Assembly (NCBI GenBank): GCA_041906145.1
Contig: JAYRJU010000010.1
Coordinates: 1 to 64,000, forward strand
DNA: 64,000 bases
Direction: 5' to 3'
Source of the DNA: SHVO01 sp041906145
Lineage (GTDB): Bacteria > Pseudomonadota > Alphaproteobacteria > Rhodospirillales > Rhodospirillaceae
This document shows positions 62,314-64,000 of the stretch, piece after piece. Both the position numbers and the translations under genes were made by a program. The notes beneath the pieces are model-generated. The model saw only the letters and a list, made by a program, of their open reading frames with translations. It did not search any database and was not told the origin of the DNA. Positions within the stretch are counted from its first letter, which is position 1; the number at the start of each line of letters is the position of its first letter.

Positions 62314-62745
62314 TCACGGAAGTTCGGCGGCGAGATGGCGTTCGAGCGTGGGCATATCGAGATGGGTCCAATCGCCGTCGATTTCTTTTTTGATCCGCTT
62401 TTGGACGTTGGGACCGACGATTTTGCGGAAGTGCGCGAGCGCCTTCGGCGGCAACACGACGATCACCTCATCGAATTCGCCATCCTGCGCAGCCGCATCA
62501 AGGGCTTCGGCAATGTGTTCGACAAATACATTCTCATGCCGCTGATGATCCCCGTGGCCCGCCGCAACGTGAGTCGTGTGCAGGGCTTGTGGCTGATGCT
62601 CCGCGCCGTGGGTCATGCTGCGCGTCGCTTTAAGCGCGCCGGAAGGCACCCTCGTCAATCGGAGCGGAATTGCATGGATGGAATAGAACTGAGCCGTGCC
62701 GCCATCGCCGATGGCGAGCCAGGTTGTCTTCGACATGACGGACAT
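62314..62745 (-). CDS. Host-attachment-protein-family protein (PF10116 type)
   Basis: The 143-residue protein matches the family first described as needed for attachment to host cells: WLAIGDGGTAQFY at the start and the tail VVLPPKALAHFRKIVGP then EIDGDWTHLDMPTLERHL. Many members look like baeRF-type release-factor-like proteins. The ATG at 62745 follows AAGGGGA. An FNR-type site lies 66 bases upstream. Confidence 0.85.
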   Translation of the reverse strand: MSVMSKTTWLAIGDGGTAQFYSIHAIPLRLTRVPSGALKATRSMTHGAEHQPQALHTTHVAAGHGDHQRHENVFVEHIAEALDAAAQDGEFDEVIVVLPPKALAHFRKIVGPNVQKRIKKEIDGDWTHLDMPTLERHLAAELP

Positions 62746-62804
62746 TCAGGTCCCCTTTCGTCGCTGTGGTGGCTTGAAGCTAAAAGCATCTCACGACTCC
62801 ATCG

Positions 62805-62818
62805 TTGATTGTGATCAA
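62805..62818. promoter_or_regulatory. FNR/FixK-type operator before host-attachment-family gene
   Basis: TTGATTGTGATCAA is a perfect palindrome of the consensus form, centred 66 bases before the ATG at 62745. Confidence 0.78.
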
Positions 62819-62869
62819 GGGGCACATGGCGAATCTGCGCCGGTTGACGGGCGGCACTTATTGGCCGGC

Positions 62870-62883
62870 TTGACCGAAATCAA
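62870..62883. promoter_or_regulatory. FNR/FixK-type operator with no annotated gene close behind
   Basis: TTGACCGAAATCAA is identical to the box at 51757. The first good start on the plus strand is a small frame at 63022. The spacing of about 145 bases is longer than elsewhere. Confidence 0.65.
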
Positions 62884-63021
62884 CGTCCCTGACGCGCACT
62901 GCCATTTAGGGTTGGAGCGTTCGTCCCGTCGCCTGCGTTCTTTCGTCCCCACTTCCCCAGGTGGCCCAAAAAGACCGCAGCACGGGACGAACCCCTTTCG
63001 GAGCTCACGAGGAGGGTGGAT

Positions 63022-63165
63022 ATGCCGAATGTAACGAAGACTGGATGCGCGCCGACGAGGCTACCGCACTTCTACACTCTCGGCGCTAATCACCGGATTG
63101 ACGAAGTTCCAGCTGCGGTGGGCGAAGCCGCGCGCTCTCCACCTCAAAGAAAGGTCCGCCGGTAA
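63022..63165 (+). CDS. Small open frame with strong ribosome site, 47 aa
   Basis: ATG at 63022 is preceded closely by GAGGAGGGTGG. The frame encodes MPNVTKTGCAPTRLPHFYTL and ends RKVRR, 47 residues, basic and without a signal peptide. I recognise no family. The ribosome site and the upstream FNR-type box are the only support; the frame may be chance. Confidence 0.4.
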   Translation: MPNVTKTGCAPTRLPHFYTLGANHRIDEVPAAVGEAARSPPQRKVRR

Positions 63166-63230
63166 GGCTCCCGCGACGGCGGAGGGAGCCCCCCTCGCCT
63201 CGTGTGCGCGCAATGGACGCAACGTAGCAA

Positions 63231-64000
63231 CTAGCCCTTCGCCTGAAGAGCCTCCCGTACGCGCGTGAGGATCTTCTGGCGCCTCTTCTCGTCCTTCGCT
63301 TCATCGAGCGCACGCCTCAACGTCAGGACCGTGTCGGCGTAGACATTGTGCCAGTCGGCATTTGCTGTCGCCGCCAAATCAACGCGAGCTCTGACGCGCT
63401 CGATCCTTGCGCCCTTTGCGGTGAGGCGCACTGTCTCACCCATCTGCGGTATGTGAACGGCCTCATGAGGCAACCCGATCGTCTCCAATGCGCTGCCAAG
63501 CGCCGCGCGGGCTCCTTCCTCGCCATGCACAATGAATACGGCATGACGGATCGGCAAACGCTTCTTCACCCACGCCGTAAGGCCTTCCTGATCGGCATGG
63601 CCGGAATATTCGTCGAGAAGCCGGACGCGCGCCCTCACCGCAATGTCTTCGCCCTGAATTCGTACCATCGGGACGTTTTGCGACAACAAGCGACCGAGCG
63701 TTCCCGGCGCCTGATAACCCACGAGGAGTAGGGTTGTCGTGTCCTCGCTCAAGTGGTTTTTCAAATGATGGCGAATTCTTCCGGCATCGCACATGCCGCT
63801 CCCTGCGATGATGATGGCGCCGCTGTGCAAGCGGCCAAGCTTTCGGCTGACATCCGCATCTTCAATGAAACGTAGGTTGGCGCGGTCGAACGGAGCCGCG
63901 AGGGCGACCTCTTGATTCAGGCGTAGATATTTGCCGAAGACGCGCGTGGCTTTTGTCGCGAGAGGAGAATCCACGAAAACCGGCACCGTCGGCAGCTGGC
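63231..64000 (-). CDS. Beta-CASP metallo-beta-lactamase-fold ribonuclease, 5' part outside window
   Basis: The visible part encodes the C-terminal half of a CPSF/YSH1-like MBL-fold RNA hydrolase. VPVFVDSPLA, IIAGSGMCDAGRIRHHLKNHL and VDEYSGHADQEGL (here LLDEYSGHADQEGL) are the beta-CASP motifs, with VHGEEGARAALGSAL behind them. The reading frame is open to the window edge (QLPTVPVFVD), so the internal GTG at 63986 is not the true start. The N-terminal zinc motif HxHxDH is not in view. Confidence 0.9.
   Translation of the reverse strand, partial: QLPTVPVFVDSPLATKATRVFGKYLRLNQEVALAAPFDRANLRFIEDADVSRKLGRLHSGAIIIAGSGMCDAGRIRHHLKNHLSEDTTTLLLVGYQAPGTLGRLLSQNVPMVRIQGEDIAVRARVRLLDEYSGHADQEGLTAWVKKRLPIRHAVFIVHGEEGARAALGSALETIGLPHEAVHIPQMGETVRLTAKGARIERVRARVDLAATANADWHNVYADTVLTLRRALDEAKDEKRRQKILTRVREALQAKG

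Noticed and set aside
1..64000. CRISPR arrays, tRNA or rRNA genes
   Set aside because: No regularly spaced repeats, cloverleaf-like or rRNA-like sequence was noticed on either strand; a tRNAscan or CRISPR search would be decisive.

Overview
The window looks like chromosomal DNA of a GC-rich alphaproteobacterium. The clues are the codon use, a SphX/Caulobacter-style TonB receptor, a NodS-type methyltransferase and many FixK/FNR-type operators. The genus cannot be fixed from the sequence; a Micropepsaceae/Rhizomicrobium-like or rhizobial-order organism is my inference. No tRNA, rRNA or CRISPR array was seen.

Region 1 (1-5.6 kb) starts inside an IS3-family insertion sequence with overlapping orfA/orfB. 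It is followed by a PaaI-like thioesterase and a two-gene minus-strand operon: a fused NodS-type methyltransferase/LmbE deacetylase and a glycosyltransferase, probably for surface polysaccharide. Region 2 (5.6-17.4 kb) holds a hybrid sensor kinase, a lipoprotein amidase, an alpha/beta hydrolase, a gamma-glutamyltransferase-like enzyme, a cyclic-nucleotide-domain/CPBP membrane protein fusion, and a LysR regulator beside a stand-alone AceE-like 2-oxoacid dehydrogenase E1. It ends at a bidirectional terminator. Region 3 (17.5-24.1 kb) has a TonB-dependent receptor, a Tat-type solute-binding protein and a divergent OmpR-family regulator/kinase pair.

Region 4 (24.2-32.3 kb) is a complete quinohemoprotein amine dehydrogenase operon, qhpA-D-C-B-G-F-E. 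It encodes the three enzyme subunits, the radical SAM crosslinking enzyme, the flavin hydroxylase, the ABC exporter and the leader protease. All residues known to form the thioether crosslinks and the cysteine tryptophylquinone cofactor are present in QhpC. The usual AraC-type activator is not adjacent.

Region 5 (32.3-64 kb) is an island of genes that appear to share one low-oxygen regulator. I find at least twelve perfect TTGA-N6-TCAA palindromes, plus three near matches, in front of transcription units there. The genes include aerobic hemF, a ba3-type oxidase with a c4-like cytochrome, three small cytochromes c, an S1/P1 nuclease fused to a cytochrome c, BON, CBS and hemerythrin proteins, an L,D-transpeptidase with PEP synthase, a P-type ATPase, an AI-2E transporter, an acyl-CoA synthetase/acetyltransferase, a host-attachment-family protein and a beta-CASP ribonuclease cut by the window end. 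The regulator itself (FNR/FixK/Anr class) is not in the window.

The most unusual items are the operator-dense island, the nuclease-cytochrome fusion, the cNMP-CPBP fusion with an altered catalytic motif, and the qhp operon with its internal hairpin and missing neighbour activator.
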